A program made the position numbers and the translations under genes. From an uncultured Myxococcales bacterium (GTDB lineage Bacteria > Myxococcota_A > Polyangia > Nannocystales > Nannocystaceae), in the NCBI GenBank assembly GCA_902826865.1, contig CADEGN010000019.1:1-47530 (forward strand): a stretch of 47,530 nt of DNA, given 5' to 3'. How positions within the stretch are numbered: the stretch's first letter is position 1; the number at the start of each line of letters is the position of its first letter. Of this stretch, positions 36,423-44,445 are shown in pieces. Under the pieces are notes generated by a model, which was not told the origin of the DNA, searched no databases, and saw only the letters and a list, made by a program, of their open reading frames with translations.

Positions 36423-37136
36423 TCAGGGTTTGACGAGGTCGAGCAGGCACGCCACCGGAACACTAGCGAACCCGACGAACAGCAACACGCCAAGCGCTGG
36501 GCCGACTCGCTCACAGCTGCGCCGCAGCGCACCGGAAGAGATTCCGAGCGTGCGCAACACGCTGCTCGCGGCGTGGGCGACGTGCATCGACACGGCCGCG
36601 GTCGCGATGACGTACGTGCCCGTGATGATCGGGCTTTGAAAGCTGCGCACGAAGTTGCCGTACACGTCGGTGCGACCGAGCGCATCTTTGAGGGCGAAGT
36701 ACTGGGGATGTACCCACCCCAAGGTGAAGTGCGCGAGGTGGTAGATGAGGAAGGCGACGAATACGAGGCCTGACAGCAACATGGTCCGCCCGTACGGCGT
36801 CGACCGCTGCGCCCGCTTCACCGCGTAGGCGTGGGGCCGAGCGCCCTTGTTGCGCGCCGCAAGGGTTAGCCCGCTGCGCACGTGCACGACAAGCGCGGCG
36901 AGAAGCCCGAAGCGGACCAGCCATTTCAATCCGCCGAGGCCCTGGAGGAACGCGGCGTAAGCGTTGTAGTCATCGCGACCGGCATAGACCTTGAGGTGGC
37001 CGGCCATATGGGCCAGCGCGAATCCGACAAGGACCGCGCCGCTCAGCGCCATCACGACCTTGCGCCCGATCGTCGACCCCAGCGGTTGCGGGCGCTCACT
37101 CGAATTGGCCGGCTTAGGGTCAGGCACCACTGGCAT
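36423..37136 (-). CDS. sdhC: Succinate dehydrogenase cytochrome b subunit (single large type)
   Basis: A 237-residue membrane anchor from ATG 37136, with about five membrane helices: KVVMALSGAVLVGFALAHMA, WLVRFGLLAALVVHVRSGL, TMLLSGLVFVAFLIYHLAHF, IITGTYVIATAAVSMHVAHA and GVLLFVGFASVPVACLL. Several His (GFALAHMAGH, VVHVRSG, IYHLAHF, MHVAHA) can ligate two hemes, as in the di-heme b558 type (class B) quinone oxidoreductases of Bacillus and Bacteroidetes. One such subunit replaces SdhC plus SdhD of E. coli. First gene of sdhCAB; the promoter should be in the 135-bp divergent spacer to the gene at 37272. Confidence 0.93.
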   Translation of the reverse strand: MPVVPDPKPANSSERPQPLGSTIGRKVVMALSGAVLVGFALAHMAGHLKVYAGRDDYNAYAAFLQGLGGLKWLVRFGLLAALVVHVRSGLTLAARNKGARPHAYAVKRAQRSTPYGRTMLLSGLVFVAFLIYHLAHFTLGWVHPQYFALKDALGRTDVYGNFVRSFQSPIITGTYVIATAAVSMHVAHAASSVLRTLGISSGALRRSCERVGPALGVLLFVGFASVPVACLLDLVKP

Positions 37137-37271
37137 GGGGCATTTACCATGGGCGCCTGCAGGGGCAAGGGTTTCGCGCGGCGCGCCGCCCGGCACGTAA
37201 CCGGCCACGCGACGGATCCCGTCGAATGCGCGCGGCCGCGCCCACCCGTCCCCGAGCGACTTGTGTTATGA

Positions 37272-39236
37272 ATGAGCGCTCCGATGGTCGAGGCCGCAAC
37301 CGTCGTGGTGGTCTGCTGCGCGAGCGATCATGCCGACGCGATCGCGGCGGTGGATCTCCTGGCTGGACGCGGCCGCGACGTGCGACTGCTCGACGGTGTC
37401 GACCTCGATCCGCGGGCCCTGGCGAGCGTCCTCACCGAGTTGCACAGCGAGGGCTTGTACGTGCTCGTGCGCGGCGGCGGCCTCGCGCGCGACAAGCTCG
37501 ACGCGCTGCGCGAGGTGCTGCTGGCCCACCGCGTCCCGTTCGCACGCACTTTGACGGTCGCGGCCGCGACGGCTGACGAGCTTGTCGATCGGATCGAGTC
37601 GGGATTCAAGAAGCTTGGCGCCCCGGCCAACGAAGGTCCGTCGATCGCCGGGCCAACGAAGGTCCGTCGATCCACGGTGCCATTTACCGGCGCGACGACG
37701 AACAAGCCAGCCGCCCCGGCGCGTGCATTCGCGCCCGCATCGATCGCCGTCGCCCCACCGGCCCGTGCCGAGGCGCCCAGGGACGCGCCTCGGGCAACCA
37801 CACCATCGGCAAATGCCGTGACACCCATTGCGGCACGATCCGACAACGCCGCGCAGACGTTGTCGATCGACGAGGCTGAGACGCGGGTCGATAGCGTGGT
37901 GGCGACGATCGATAGCGTGGTGTCGGCGATCGAGGTCGACGCCGAACTTCTAGAGGATTCGGTCGCCAACGGGAGCTGCCCGAGCGACGATGAACTCGAC
38001 CTATCGGCGCCGATTGACCTGGCCGGGGTGCTCGATGGCATCGGAGAGGCGCCCGATCCGATCGTGCCCAAGGGCCGAGTGGTTACCCTCGTGGCGGCGA
38101 CAGTCCCCGTCGAAGCTTTCGGCGACGAGATCGAGCTGTCGTTGCAGGACGGTCAGATGATCGATGCTCCGGATCCGGGCGATCGCGGGCAGCCTGAACC
38201 CGTCGATCGCACGGTCGTCTCACCTATCGATCGCACGGTCGTCTCACCTATCGATCCCACGGTCGTCTCACCTATCGATCGCACGGTCGTCTCACCTGTC
38301 GATCGCACCCTCGTCAGCCCAGGTCCACCCGACGTCGTGACCCGCCCCGTCGCGGCCGGAAACGTCCCCGCATCCGCGCCGACCGAGTCGGCCCCAGCGC
38401 CGGCGGTTGCCGTTCGTACCAAGGCGGCGCCGACAGGAGCGGGAAAACGTTGGCTCGGCGGCGTAGCGCTCTCGCTCGCCGGAATCGGCGTGCTTTCGGT
38501 GATCGCGTGGCGGCAGCGTGGGACGGCCGACCTGGCGTCCATCGAACCGGCCCGAGCCGCGGCGATCGCCCAGCCGTCCGCCCCGGCGGCGGAACTCGAA
38601 GCAGGTCGCAGTGACGCCTCGCGCCCGTCATCGGCGTCCGGATCAGCGCCAGAACCGGGTCCTGCGCCGCCTGTTACGCCCGCCGCGGGCACCCCCGACA
38701 ACGCCGCGGGACCTCCCGCGACAGCTCCCGTGACCGATGGCCAGCGCGAACCCAATCCCGACGCCAACGGGGATAAGAGCGCCGCTTCTTCGAAGCCGGA
38801 GACTCCACCGCTCGCCTCGCCGACCATACCGCCGCCCACGCGGCAGCCCAAGGCCGGGCGCGTGGCGGCGCCGAATGCAGCAGAGCCGCCGGCCACGACG
38901 CGGGTGCAAGCGGCACTGCGGGCTCGTACGATCCGAGCGCTCGACATCCTCTTGGTGGCGCGCAAGATCGCGGGTCCGATGAGCTTCGCCAACGCAACGT
39001 CTCATTGCGCTGGGCTCGAGATCGATGGCATCGGCAACTGGCGTCTACCGGAGCTGGGCGAGCTCGCTTCCCTCAGCGACGCGGGCATGATCGGCGATGG
39101 CGCCTTCTGGTCGAGAACTTCGGCCGACACATTCGGCGACAGCCACATGGCCTGGAGCGCGCGAACGCGCCAGGGCGCCCAGCGATTCAAGGCGGCGGCC
39201 GTTCTGTGTGTCCGCGGAGATCGAGACAGCCCATGA
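37272..39236 (+). CDS. Membrane-anchored multi-domain protein with low-complexity middle and DUF1566-like C-terminus
   Basis: A 654-residue protein from ATG 37272. Residues 10-115 are an alpha/beta domain (ATVVVVCCASDHADAIAAVD, EGLYVLVRGGGLARDK) that resembles a TIR or receiver-like fold without clear catalytic residues. A long Ala/Pro/Thr/Asp-rich linker (120-390) holds five VDRTVVSP repeats. A membrane helix (WLGGVALSLAGIGVLSVIAW, about 395-415) is followed by another Pro/Ala-rich linker. The last 80 residues (SFANATSHCAGLEIDGIGNW, RLPELGELASLSD, MAWSARTRQGAQRFKAAAVL) look like a DUF1566/Lcl domain. The orientation would put one end domain in the cytoplasm and the other outside. It overlaps the next gene by 4 bp. 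Function unknown; a signalling role is inferred. Confidence 0.78.
   Translation: MSAPMVEAATVVVVCCASDHADAIAAVDLLAGRGRDVRLLDGVDLDPRALASVLTELHSEGLYVLVRGGGLARDKLDALREVLLAHRVPFARTLTVAAATADELVDRIESGFKKLGAPANEGPSIAGPTKVRRSTVPFTGATTNKPAAPARAFAPASIAVAPPARAEAPRDAPRATTPSANAVTPIAARSDNAAQTLSIDEAETRVDSVVATIDSVVSAIEVDAELLEDSVANGSCPSDDELDLSAPIDLAGVLDGIGEAPDPIVPKGRVVTLVAATVPVEAFGDEIELSLQDGQMIDAPDPGDRGQPEPVDRTVVSPIDRTVVSPIDPTVVSPIDRTVVSPVDRTLVSPGPPDVVTRPVAAGNVPASAPTESAPAPAVAVRTKAAPTGAGKRWLGGVALSLAGIGVLSVIAWRQRGTADLASIEPARAAAIAQPSAPAAELEAGRSDASRPSSASGSAPEPGPAPPVTPAAGTPDNAAGPPATAPVTDGQREPNPDANGDKSAASSKPETPPLASPTIPPPTRQPKAGRVAAPNAAEPPATTRVQAALRARTIRALDILLVARKIAGPMSFANATSHCAGLEIDGIGNWRLPELGELASLSDAGMIGDGAFWSRTSADTFGDSHMAWSARTRQGAQRFKAAAVLCVRGDRDSP
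37625..37672 (+). repeat. 22-nt direct repeat, 26-nt offset, inside the linker
   Basis: The 22-nt sequence starting GGCCAACGAAGGTCCG occurs at 37625-37646 and again at 37651-37672. The offset of 26 is not a multiple of three, so the copies are read in different frames (ANEGPSI versus PTKVRRS). It lies in the low-complexity linker, where a frame change is tolerated. Confidence 0.85.
38202..38321 (+). repeat. Five tandem 24-nt repeats
   Basis: Units start at 38202, 38226, 38250, 38274 and 38298 with consensus RTCGATCGCACGGTCGTCTC + ACCT. Units 1-4 differ at one or two positions; unit 5 is more diverged. Each encodes VDRTVVSP or IDRTVVSP, an 8-residue acidic/Thr/Ser-Pro repeat in the linker before the membrane helix. 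Confidence 0.92.
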
Positions 39237-39862
39237 GCGCACACCCCTTGCGCTTGATGGTGTTCGATCGCACGGCCCGCGGTCCGTTTTGGCCAGGCCT
39301 GAGCACGGCGTGGCGAACGGGCGGATGGATCTACGAGCACGTGTTGCGCCGCTTCGACGCCTACCACGGGGTGAGTTCATGGCCAGAGGCGTTCACTTGG
39401 ATCGCCGCCCAGGATCCGGCGCGTCCGATTGCGGAGATCCAATATTGGGGGCACGGCAACTGGGGCGGCGCGCGGGTCGGCGGCGAGATCTTCGACATAC
39501 GCGGACTATCGAGCGTCCACCCCTACCGACCGCTCATCGACGCGATCCGAGCGCGCCTGCTGCCCGGTGCCGCTTCGCTGTTTTGGTTCCGTACGTGCGA
39601 GACGTTCGGTGCCGACGTGGGGCAGCAGTTCGCGCGCGCCCTGGCCGATCGGCTCGCTGCACGCACGGCCGGTCACACCTTCGAAATCGGTACCTGGCAA
39701 AGCGGGCTGCACTCGCTCGGCCCAGGCGAAACGCCGAGTTGGCCAGCCGATGAAGGACTGCACGCGGGCTCACCGAGCGCTCCGCTCGTGGCCCGCCCCT
39801 CGCGACCGTGGCTCGTGCACACCATCTCGTGCCTGCACGGCCGGATCCCGCCGGGATACTAA
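39233..39862 (+). CDS. Small protein with His-Gly/Cys pair, DUF4347-like (caspase-fold?)
   Basis: A 209-residue protein from ATG 39233, overlapping the previous stop by 4 bp. No signal peptide. The core reads IAEIQYWGHGNWGGARVGGEIFD, then a helix, then LFWFRTCETFGADVGQQFARALA. A strand ending in a His-Gly pair and a second strand ending in a Cys, followed by G...F...LA, is the arrangement of DUF4347 and other caspase-like proteins of the CHAT/clostripain group. The similarity is a pattern I see by eye, not a proven homology. It is translation-coupled to the membrane protein at 37272, so the two likely work together. It converges on the endopeptidase gene, 11 bp between the stops. Confidence 0.68.
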   Translation: MSAHPLRLMVFDRTARGPFWPGLSTAWRTGGWIYEHVLRRFDAYHGVSSWPEAFTWIAAQDPARPIAEIQYWGHGNWGGARVGGEIFDIRGLSSVHPYRPLIDAIRARLLPGAASLFWFRTCETFGADVGQQFARALADRLAARTAGHTFEIGTWQSGLHSLGPGETPSWPADEGLHAGSPSAPLVARPSRPWLVHTISCLHGRIPPGY

Positions 39863-39873
39863 TCGGAGCCAAC

Positions 39874-40950
39874 TCAGAGGCCGCCGTGCGAACGCGCGCG
39901 GCAACGGACGTTGCCGTCTTCGCACTTGAAGCGCACGTGCATGTGATCACGGTGGCCCGACTCATGGCGGACGATCGTCGCGCGGCGCGGGTCGCGATTC
40001 ATCACGTCGAACATGCCGGCGAGCTCGTCGCCGCTGAGCTCTTTGGCGGCCTCGCGGGCGAGCAGTCGCTGCACGCGGATGCTCATGAAAACCTGCTGGA
40101 CCTCGCCCGTGGCGATGAGCGCCTTGAGCAACCGCCAGCTCCGCGCCACGTCGAGGTTGCGTTCGTCGGCGAAACGCCAATAACGTCCAGAATCGGCGGG
40201 CTCGCTCAGGACGTAGCCGATATCGACATCGCGGCCGCTGCGGTGCGACACGTGTGGTGACAGCTTGCCGCCGTAGCGCGCTGAAATCTCACCGATCCGC
40301 ACCGGTGGCGCGTGGGCATCGTCGGCGCCGTAGACACGCAGCGCGGTCAGTAACCCCTCGATGGTATTGCGCGCCCCAAAGACGTGGGGCCGGTGCTCGC
40401 GCATGACCCAGTGCGCACCTTCCGGGAGTGGAATCCCCGCATGCAAGCGTCCCTTGGTCGGCGCACCGATCGATCGCGTGGGCCGCCGAGAATCCTCGCG
40501 ATGCACCAACAGTCGGGTCCCTTCGTCGAGCCAGTCTGTGGACCCGAGTTCCGGGTTGAGTTCGCGGAGCTCGCTCGGCCATAGGCCCCAATGGCTGCAA
40601 ACCTCGTTGAGCCGCATCCGCCGCGGAACCGTCCACCGCACCCCCGAGAGTTCGTCGGCCGAAGCCGCGGCGACCGGCGCTTCGCTTTCGGGCGGGAGCT
40701 CGAGCATTCCCGCGGGCTGTTCCGGCGCGACAGGGGCCACGGCGCTCAGCACCGCGTCGGCGCTCAGCACCGCGTCGGGGGCGAGGATCGGCGGCGGGGC
40801 CACCGGATGCGCGTGCGCGACACCGAGCGCACTGAGGCTCGCGGCCCCCATGCCCGCCGCTTGCAAGGCATTGGACGAGGCCCTTTCCGTAACTGAGGCG
40901 GCTGCCATCGCAAGCAACGGGAGCGCAACCAGAAGCGATCGCAGTCGCAT
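39874..40950 (-). CDS. MepA-like murein endopeptidase (M74) with LysM-like domain
   Basis: From ATG 40950 (or 40965) the protein opens with MRLRSLLVALPLLAMAAASV, a signal peptide, then a Pro/Ala-rich linker with a DAVLSA duplication. Residues about 105-150 form a LysM-like wall-binding domain (VPRRMRLNEVCSHWGLWPSE, LRELNPELGSTDWLDEGTRL). The final 190 residues are a penicillin-insensitive endopeptidase: VFGARNTIEGLLTAL, LSPHVSHRSGRDVDIGY with zinc His and Asp, and RHESGHRDHMHVRF with the last ligand. MepA cuts the D-Ala to diaminopimelate cross-link in peptidoglycan. A LysM extension is not in E. coli MepA. A role in remodelling or prey wall digestion is plausible. Confidence 0.9.
   Translation of the reverse strand: MRLRSLLVALPLLAMAAASVTERASSNALQAAGMGAASLSALGVAHAHPVAPPPILAPDAVLSADAVLSAVAPVAPEQPAGMLELPPESEAPVAAASADELSGVRWTVPRRMRLNEVCSHWGLWPSELRELNPELGSTDWLDEGTRLLVHREDSRRPTRSIGAPTKGRLHAGIPLPEGAHWVMREHRPHVFGARNTIEGLLTALRVYGADDAHAPPVRIGEISARYGGKLSPHVSHRSGRDVDIGYVLSEPADSGRYWRFADERNLDVARSWRLLKALIATGEVQQVFMSIRVQRLLAREAAKELSGDELAGMFDVMNRDPRRATIVRHESGHRDHMHVRFKCEDGNVRCRARSHGGL
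40742..40777 (-). repeat. 18-nt tandem duplication in endopeptidase linker
   Basis: Two identical 18-nt copies (40742-40759 and 40760-40777; GCGCTCAGCACCGCGTCG on the plus strand) encode DAVLSA twice in the linker. In frame, so harmless. Confidence 0.85.
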
Positions 40951-41223
40951 CAGCGTCGCGACCATAGCCGAACGCGCCCAGCCGAGAAAGCATCTCGACG
41001 TTTTTCGTGGGGTTTGCGAGCAGGTAGTAGGAGAAATTTAGCCGATGGGAGTCACGGGAATTTCATATCCGCGCCCAATCTCCTGAGGCGCGTGTGCGCC
41101 AGGGTACCGGAGTGAACGGCGACCTGCGATCTCGCCAGCCACCGTCGAGATGTGAGCACATCCTCGGTGCGAGGCGGCGCTCGGGTCACATCGCCCACTC
41201 AGCCCAGCTTCGGCGCCCCGACG
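40951..41223 (-). other. 273-bp spacer between upp and the endopeptidase gene
   Basis: It holds no credible gene. It includes an unusually AT-rich patch for this window (about 41010-41075, with GAAATTTAGCC and GGAATTTCATATCC on the plus strand) that may be the promoter of the endopeptidase gene. It also has a GGCGC/GCGCC hairpin (41087-41100) that could end the upp transcript, and the palindrome at 41149-41162. Confidence 0.5.
41149..41162. promoter_or_regulatory. GATGTG-AG-CACATC palindrome
   Basis: Perfect 6-bp arms around a 2-bp centre, with CGA before and CTCG after nearly extending it. It lies upstream of the endopeptidase gene and just downstream of upp. The form fits a binding site for a dimeric regulator; which one is unknown. 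Confidence 0.4.
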
Positions 41224-41856
41224 TCACTTCGTGCCAAACAGACGATCCCCGGCGTCGCCCAACCCGGGAATGATGTACCCGTGGTCGTTGAGCCTCTGAT
41301 CGATGGCCGGCGTGTAGATGGGGACGTCTGGGTGGTGCTCGTGGAAGGTGCGGATGCCCTCGGGCGCGGCGAGAAGGCAGACGTACTTGATCGATCGCGC
41401 GCGGGTCTGCTTGATCCGTGCAACCGCGGCGACCGCCGAGTTGCCGGTTGCAAGCATGGGATCGACGAGGATGACCTGCCGATCCTCCATCTGTTGCGGC
41501 AGCTTGAAATAGTACTCCACCGGGATGAGTGTCTTGGGATCGCGGTACATGCCGATGTGGCCGATTCGCGCGGATGGCAGCACCTTGAGGATGCCCTCGA
41601 GCATGCCCATTCCGGCCCGCAAGACCGCGACGATGACGACCTTCTTGCCCGAAACCATCGGCGCCATCATCGGCGCGAGTGGAGTCTCAATCTCGCGCAG
41701 CTCGGTGGGAAGATCGCGGGTAACTTCGTAGCCCATCAGCATCGAGATCTCTTCGAGCAGGGCGCGAAAGCTGTAGGTGCTCGTGTCGCGCTGGCGCATG
41801 AGCGTCAGCTTGTGTTGGATGAGCGGGTGTTCGATAAGATGGACCTGGCCGGACAT
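41224..41856 (-). CDS. upp: Uracil phosphoribosyltransferase
   Basis: Joins uracil to PRPP to give UMP. The 210-residue product starts at ATG 41856, with AGGAG at 41868-41872. It has the PRPP-binding [31 protein letters not shown], and the uracil-binding C-terminus [19 protein letters not shown]. It is the third gene after urc1 and urc4, and in the URC route of yeast the same enzyme (Urc6) is required for uracil breakdown, because the pathway works on a phosphoribosylated intermediate. So here it probably feeds catabolism as well as salvage. Confidence 0.95.
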   Translation of the reverse strand: MSGQVHLIEHPLIQHKLTLMRQRDTSTYSFRALLEEISMLMGYEVTRDLPTELREIETPLAPMMAPMVSGKKVVIVAVLRAGMGMLEGILKVLPSARIGHIGMYRDPKTLIPVEYYFKLPQQMEDRQVILVDPMLATGNSAVAAVARIKQTRARSIKYVCLLAAPEGIRTFHEHHPDVPIYTPAIDQRLNDHGYIIPGLGDAGDRLFGTK

Positions 41857-41896
41857 CGCGGTTTGCTCTCCTGAAGGACAATAGAGATCGAGCGGA

Positions 41897-43126
41897 TCAG
41901 AAGACGGTGCCGTCGCTCTCGATCGTGATCGGCGGCGCTCCAGATGGGCGGCGCTCCGCCGCGATCTCTCGCCCCGCCGCCCAGCTGCCCCCCTCGAGGA
42001 CCTGGGCGAGCGGTAGCTCGGCGGCACTGCGTCCAAGCGCGGCCCGCATGCTGTCGGCCACGCGGTCGAGCAGGGCGACGGTCAGGGCGCGCCACTCGAC
42101 GATCACCGTGTCGCCGGGTCGGTGTGCGAGCGTCGTGATCTCCGCGCGGCGAGGCACGATCACGCCCGCATCCACAAACAGGCCGCCGTTGCGGTACTCG
42201 GCCAGCCCCGTCAACGCCTCGAGCCCAACCACCCGCAGACCTGCGGCACGCAGCGGCGCGCACAACGAGTACGTGAGCCACTGGGAGAGCTTGTGAAACG
42301 GGACGAGGCCGCCGGTGAGCCCTTCCCCGCCGGCCGCCGGGTGCTGCCAGACATCACCGAGGTTAACCCCACCCAGGGCGATGCGACCGGGCCAGATCGA
42401 TCCAAGCCCGCGCAGGATCACATCGAGCACATCCTTCGCAGCGACCGCACCGTCGGTGGCGTTGGCCACCAGGTGATCGACGAGATTGCCGGGTCGCGGC
42501 GCGCTGCGGCCAAAAAACTCCGGCGCCTGCCGAAGTGCAACCCCGAGGCTCCGCAGAAGCTCCGTGCGCCCGCCCAGCCCGACGAGCGGGTTGGTCGCGC
42601 TCACCTGAAAGAACCGCGCTACGCTCGACTGATCGAGGCGGACGAGCGCCTCGGCATCGGCGCGCCACGGATCGCCGGATGTGGCGGAAAACGCACCGCC
42701 GGCGAACATGTGCCAGCTCCCCACGGCGAGCCCCTCGGAGCGGGCGAATCGAACCCCATCCTCAACGAAGCCCCAGCTGTCGCCGGCTCCGGCATCGAGC
42801 AACACCGAGGTCACGACCAGATCGATCAGGGCTCGCGCGCGCGCCAGCGGCTCGCGCCCGGCCAGCGCGGCCTCGGTCTCCAGCCAGCGATCGCGTCCGC
42901 CGACTGCGAAATGCAGACGTCGACCGTGCTCGACGATGTCGCCGCTCGGGTAGCGCCGGGCAGTCACGGCAAGCACACGCTCAACAACCCCGGGTAGTCG
43001 GCCCACGTCGACGGTAAAGTGCTGCAGATGTCCGGCTTCGCCGGCCGCCAGGATCGCATGGCACCGCCCGCGGACCGTGGCCGGGTCGCGCAGGATCGCC
43101 ACCGCTTCGCGGGCATCGGTGGTCAT
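41897..43126 (-). CDS. urc4: DUF1688 protein, Urc4-like uracil catabolism
   Basis: A 409-residue cytoplasmic protein of the DUF1688 family. Typical segments are [65 protein letters not shown]-free [47 protein letters not shown] and [20 protein letters not shown]. In Lachancea (Saccharomyces) kluyveri, URC4 is essential for use of uracil as nitrogen source; its reaction is still poorly defined. It overlaps urc1 by 4 bp (ATGA) and is followed by upp, the same trio as in the yeast pathway. Confidence 0.9.
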   Translation of the reverse strand: MTTDAREAVAILRDPATVRGRCHAILAAGEAGHLQHFTVDVGRLPGVVERVLAVTARRYPSGDIVEHGRRLHFAVGGRDRWLETEAALAGREPLARARALIDLVVTSVLLDAGAGDSWGFVEDGVRFARSEGLAVGSWHMFAGGAFSATSGDPWRADAEALVRLDQSSVARFFQVSATNPLVGLGGRTELLRSLGVALRQAPEFFGRSAPRPGNLVDHLVANATDGAVAAKDVLDVILRGLGSIWPGRIALGGVNLGDVWQHPAAGGEGLTGGLVPFHKLSQWLTYSLCAPLRAAGLRVVGLEALTGLAEYRNGGLFVDAGVIVPRRAEITTLAHRPGDTVIVEWRALTVALLDRVADSMRAALGRSAAELPLAQVLEGGSWAAGREIAAERRPSGAPPITIESDGTVF

Positions 43127-44403
43127 TCGTCGAGCCGCCGACCCTTGGCGACGGCCAGTTCGCTAGCGTCGGGCACCGCGTCGGGGGTGAAGTAGCCGGC
43201 CGCCATCTTGGCGTCCATCTCGACCTGAGCGTCCGCCGGAACCAGCTCCGGTGGGATGCGCACCCGCTCCCCGACAGTGATCCCAGCCGAGACGATCGCG
43301 TCGTACTTCGCATTGCTCATGGAAACGAGGCGATCGATCCGACCGATCCCAAGCCAACGCAGCACGTCGGGCATGAGCACCTGGAAGCGCGCATCTTGAA
43401 CCCCGGCCACACACTCCGTGCGCAGGAAATACGCGTCGGCCCGATCCCCGCCCTCCTGCCGCTTGCGCGCGTTGTAGACCAGGAACTTCGTGACCTCGCC
43501 GAGGCCGCGGCCCTCCTTGCGAAAGTACACGATGAGGCCGTTGCCACCGCGCTGGGCCGCGCGGATGCACTCTTCGATCCCGTGGGCGAGGTAGGGCCGG
43601 CATGTGCAGATGTCCGAACCGAACACATCGGAGCCGTTGCATTCATCGTGCACGCGTGCCGTGAGCTCGACGCCTTCGCGCCCCAGCGTGCTCGGGTCGC
43701 CGAACATATATACGGTTTGGCCGCCGATCGGCGGCAAGAAGACCTCGAGGTCGCCCCGCGTGACCAGCTCCGGGAACATCCCTCCGGTTTGCTCGAACAG
43801 CGCGCGGCGCAGGTCGGACTCTGCGCATCCGAATCGACGAGCCACGCCGGGCAACCACCACACCGGCTCGATCGCCGCCTTGGTCACGACGACGTCGCCG
43901 TTGCTGAAGATGACTTTGTCGTCGGCTTGGACCCGACCCGCTGCGATCGCGTCGCGGATCTCCGGCATGTTGAGATGGGCCTTCGTGACCGCGATCGTCG
44001 GCCGGATGTCGAGGCCTTGCACGAGCAGATCGCCATATAGCTCCGCGACCAGCGCGCCGAACGGATCGAGCGAGACGATCGCGTCGCGATCTCCCCATTG
44101 TGGGAAGGGGCCGATGCGATCGGTAGGCGTTGTGTTGGTGAGATCGGGCCGCCGCAGCGGATCGAGGCTGCCCGAGGCGATCGCTAGGGCGCGGTAGACG
44201 GCGTAGGAACCGGAGTGCGTACCGATGCAGTTGCGCTTGTCCGGATCGGTCGTCGTCGCGATGATCGGACCCCGCTGGCGCGGATCGGCGGCCCCCCAGA
44301 CGATCGGCAGCGGAGGCGTGCCGTGCCCGTCTGGGTGTGAGGTGAGCTTGATCGGCCGGATCGACTTCGGCTTGGGAGTGCTCGGCTGCCCGGGGTCGGC
44401 CAT
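43123..44403 (-). CDS. urc1: GTP cyclohydrolase II-like protein, Urc1-type
   Basis: A 426-residue protein; the C-terminal half is a RibA (GTP cyclohydrolase II) domain with zinc Cys in HDECNGSDVFGSDICTC, YFRKEGRGLGEVTKF, and SMSNAKYDAIVSAGI near the end. An N-terminal half of about 190 residues (THSGSYAVYRALAIASGSLD, PTIAVTKAHLNMPEIRDAI) is absent from RibA and is what marks Urc1. In the yeast URC route this enzyme is thought to act on a uracil-derived nucleotide rather than GTP. No other riboflavin gene is near, and the partners urc4 and upp follow directly, so riboflavin synthesis is unlikely. Confidence 0.93.
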   Translation of the reverse strand: MADPGQPSTPKPKSIRPIKLTSHPDGHGTPPLPIVWGAADPRQRGPIIATTTDPDKRNCIGTHSGSYAVYRALAIASGSLDPLRRPDLTNTTPTDRIGPFPQWGDRDAIVSLDPFGALVAELYGDLLVQGLDIRPTIAVTKAHLNMPEIRDAIAAGRVQADDKVIFSNGDVVVTKAAIEPVWWLPGVARRFGCAESDLRRALFEQTGGMFPELVTRGDLEVFLPPIGGQTVYMFGDPSTLGREGVELTARVHDECNGSDVFGSDICTCRPYLAHGIEECIRAAQRGGNGLIVYFRKEGRGLGEVTKFLVYNARKRQEGGDRADAYFLRTECVAGVQDARFQVLMPDVLRWLGIGRIDRLVSMSNAKYDAIVSAGITVGERVRIPPELVPADAQVEMDAKMAAGYFTPDAVPDASELAVAKGRRLDE

Positions 44404-44445
44404 AGGCGGGGGACGATAGCAGAAAGCGCCTGTCCTAGCGGTCGC

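Noticed and set aside
38202-38321. CRISPR-like regular repeat
   Set aside because: The 24-nt units are directly joined without spacers, in frame inside a gene, and no cas genes are present.
43123-44403. Riboflavin biosynthesis RibA
   Set aside because: The long N-terminal half, and neighbours urc4 and upp rather than rib genes, fit Urc1 better.
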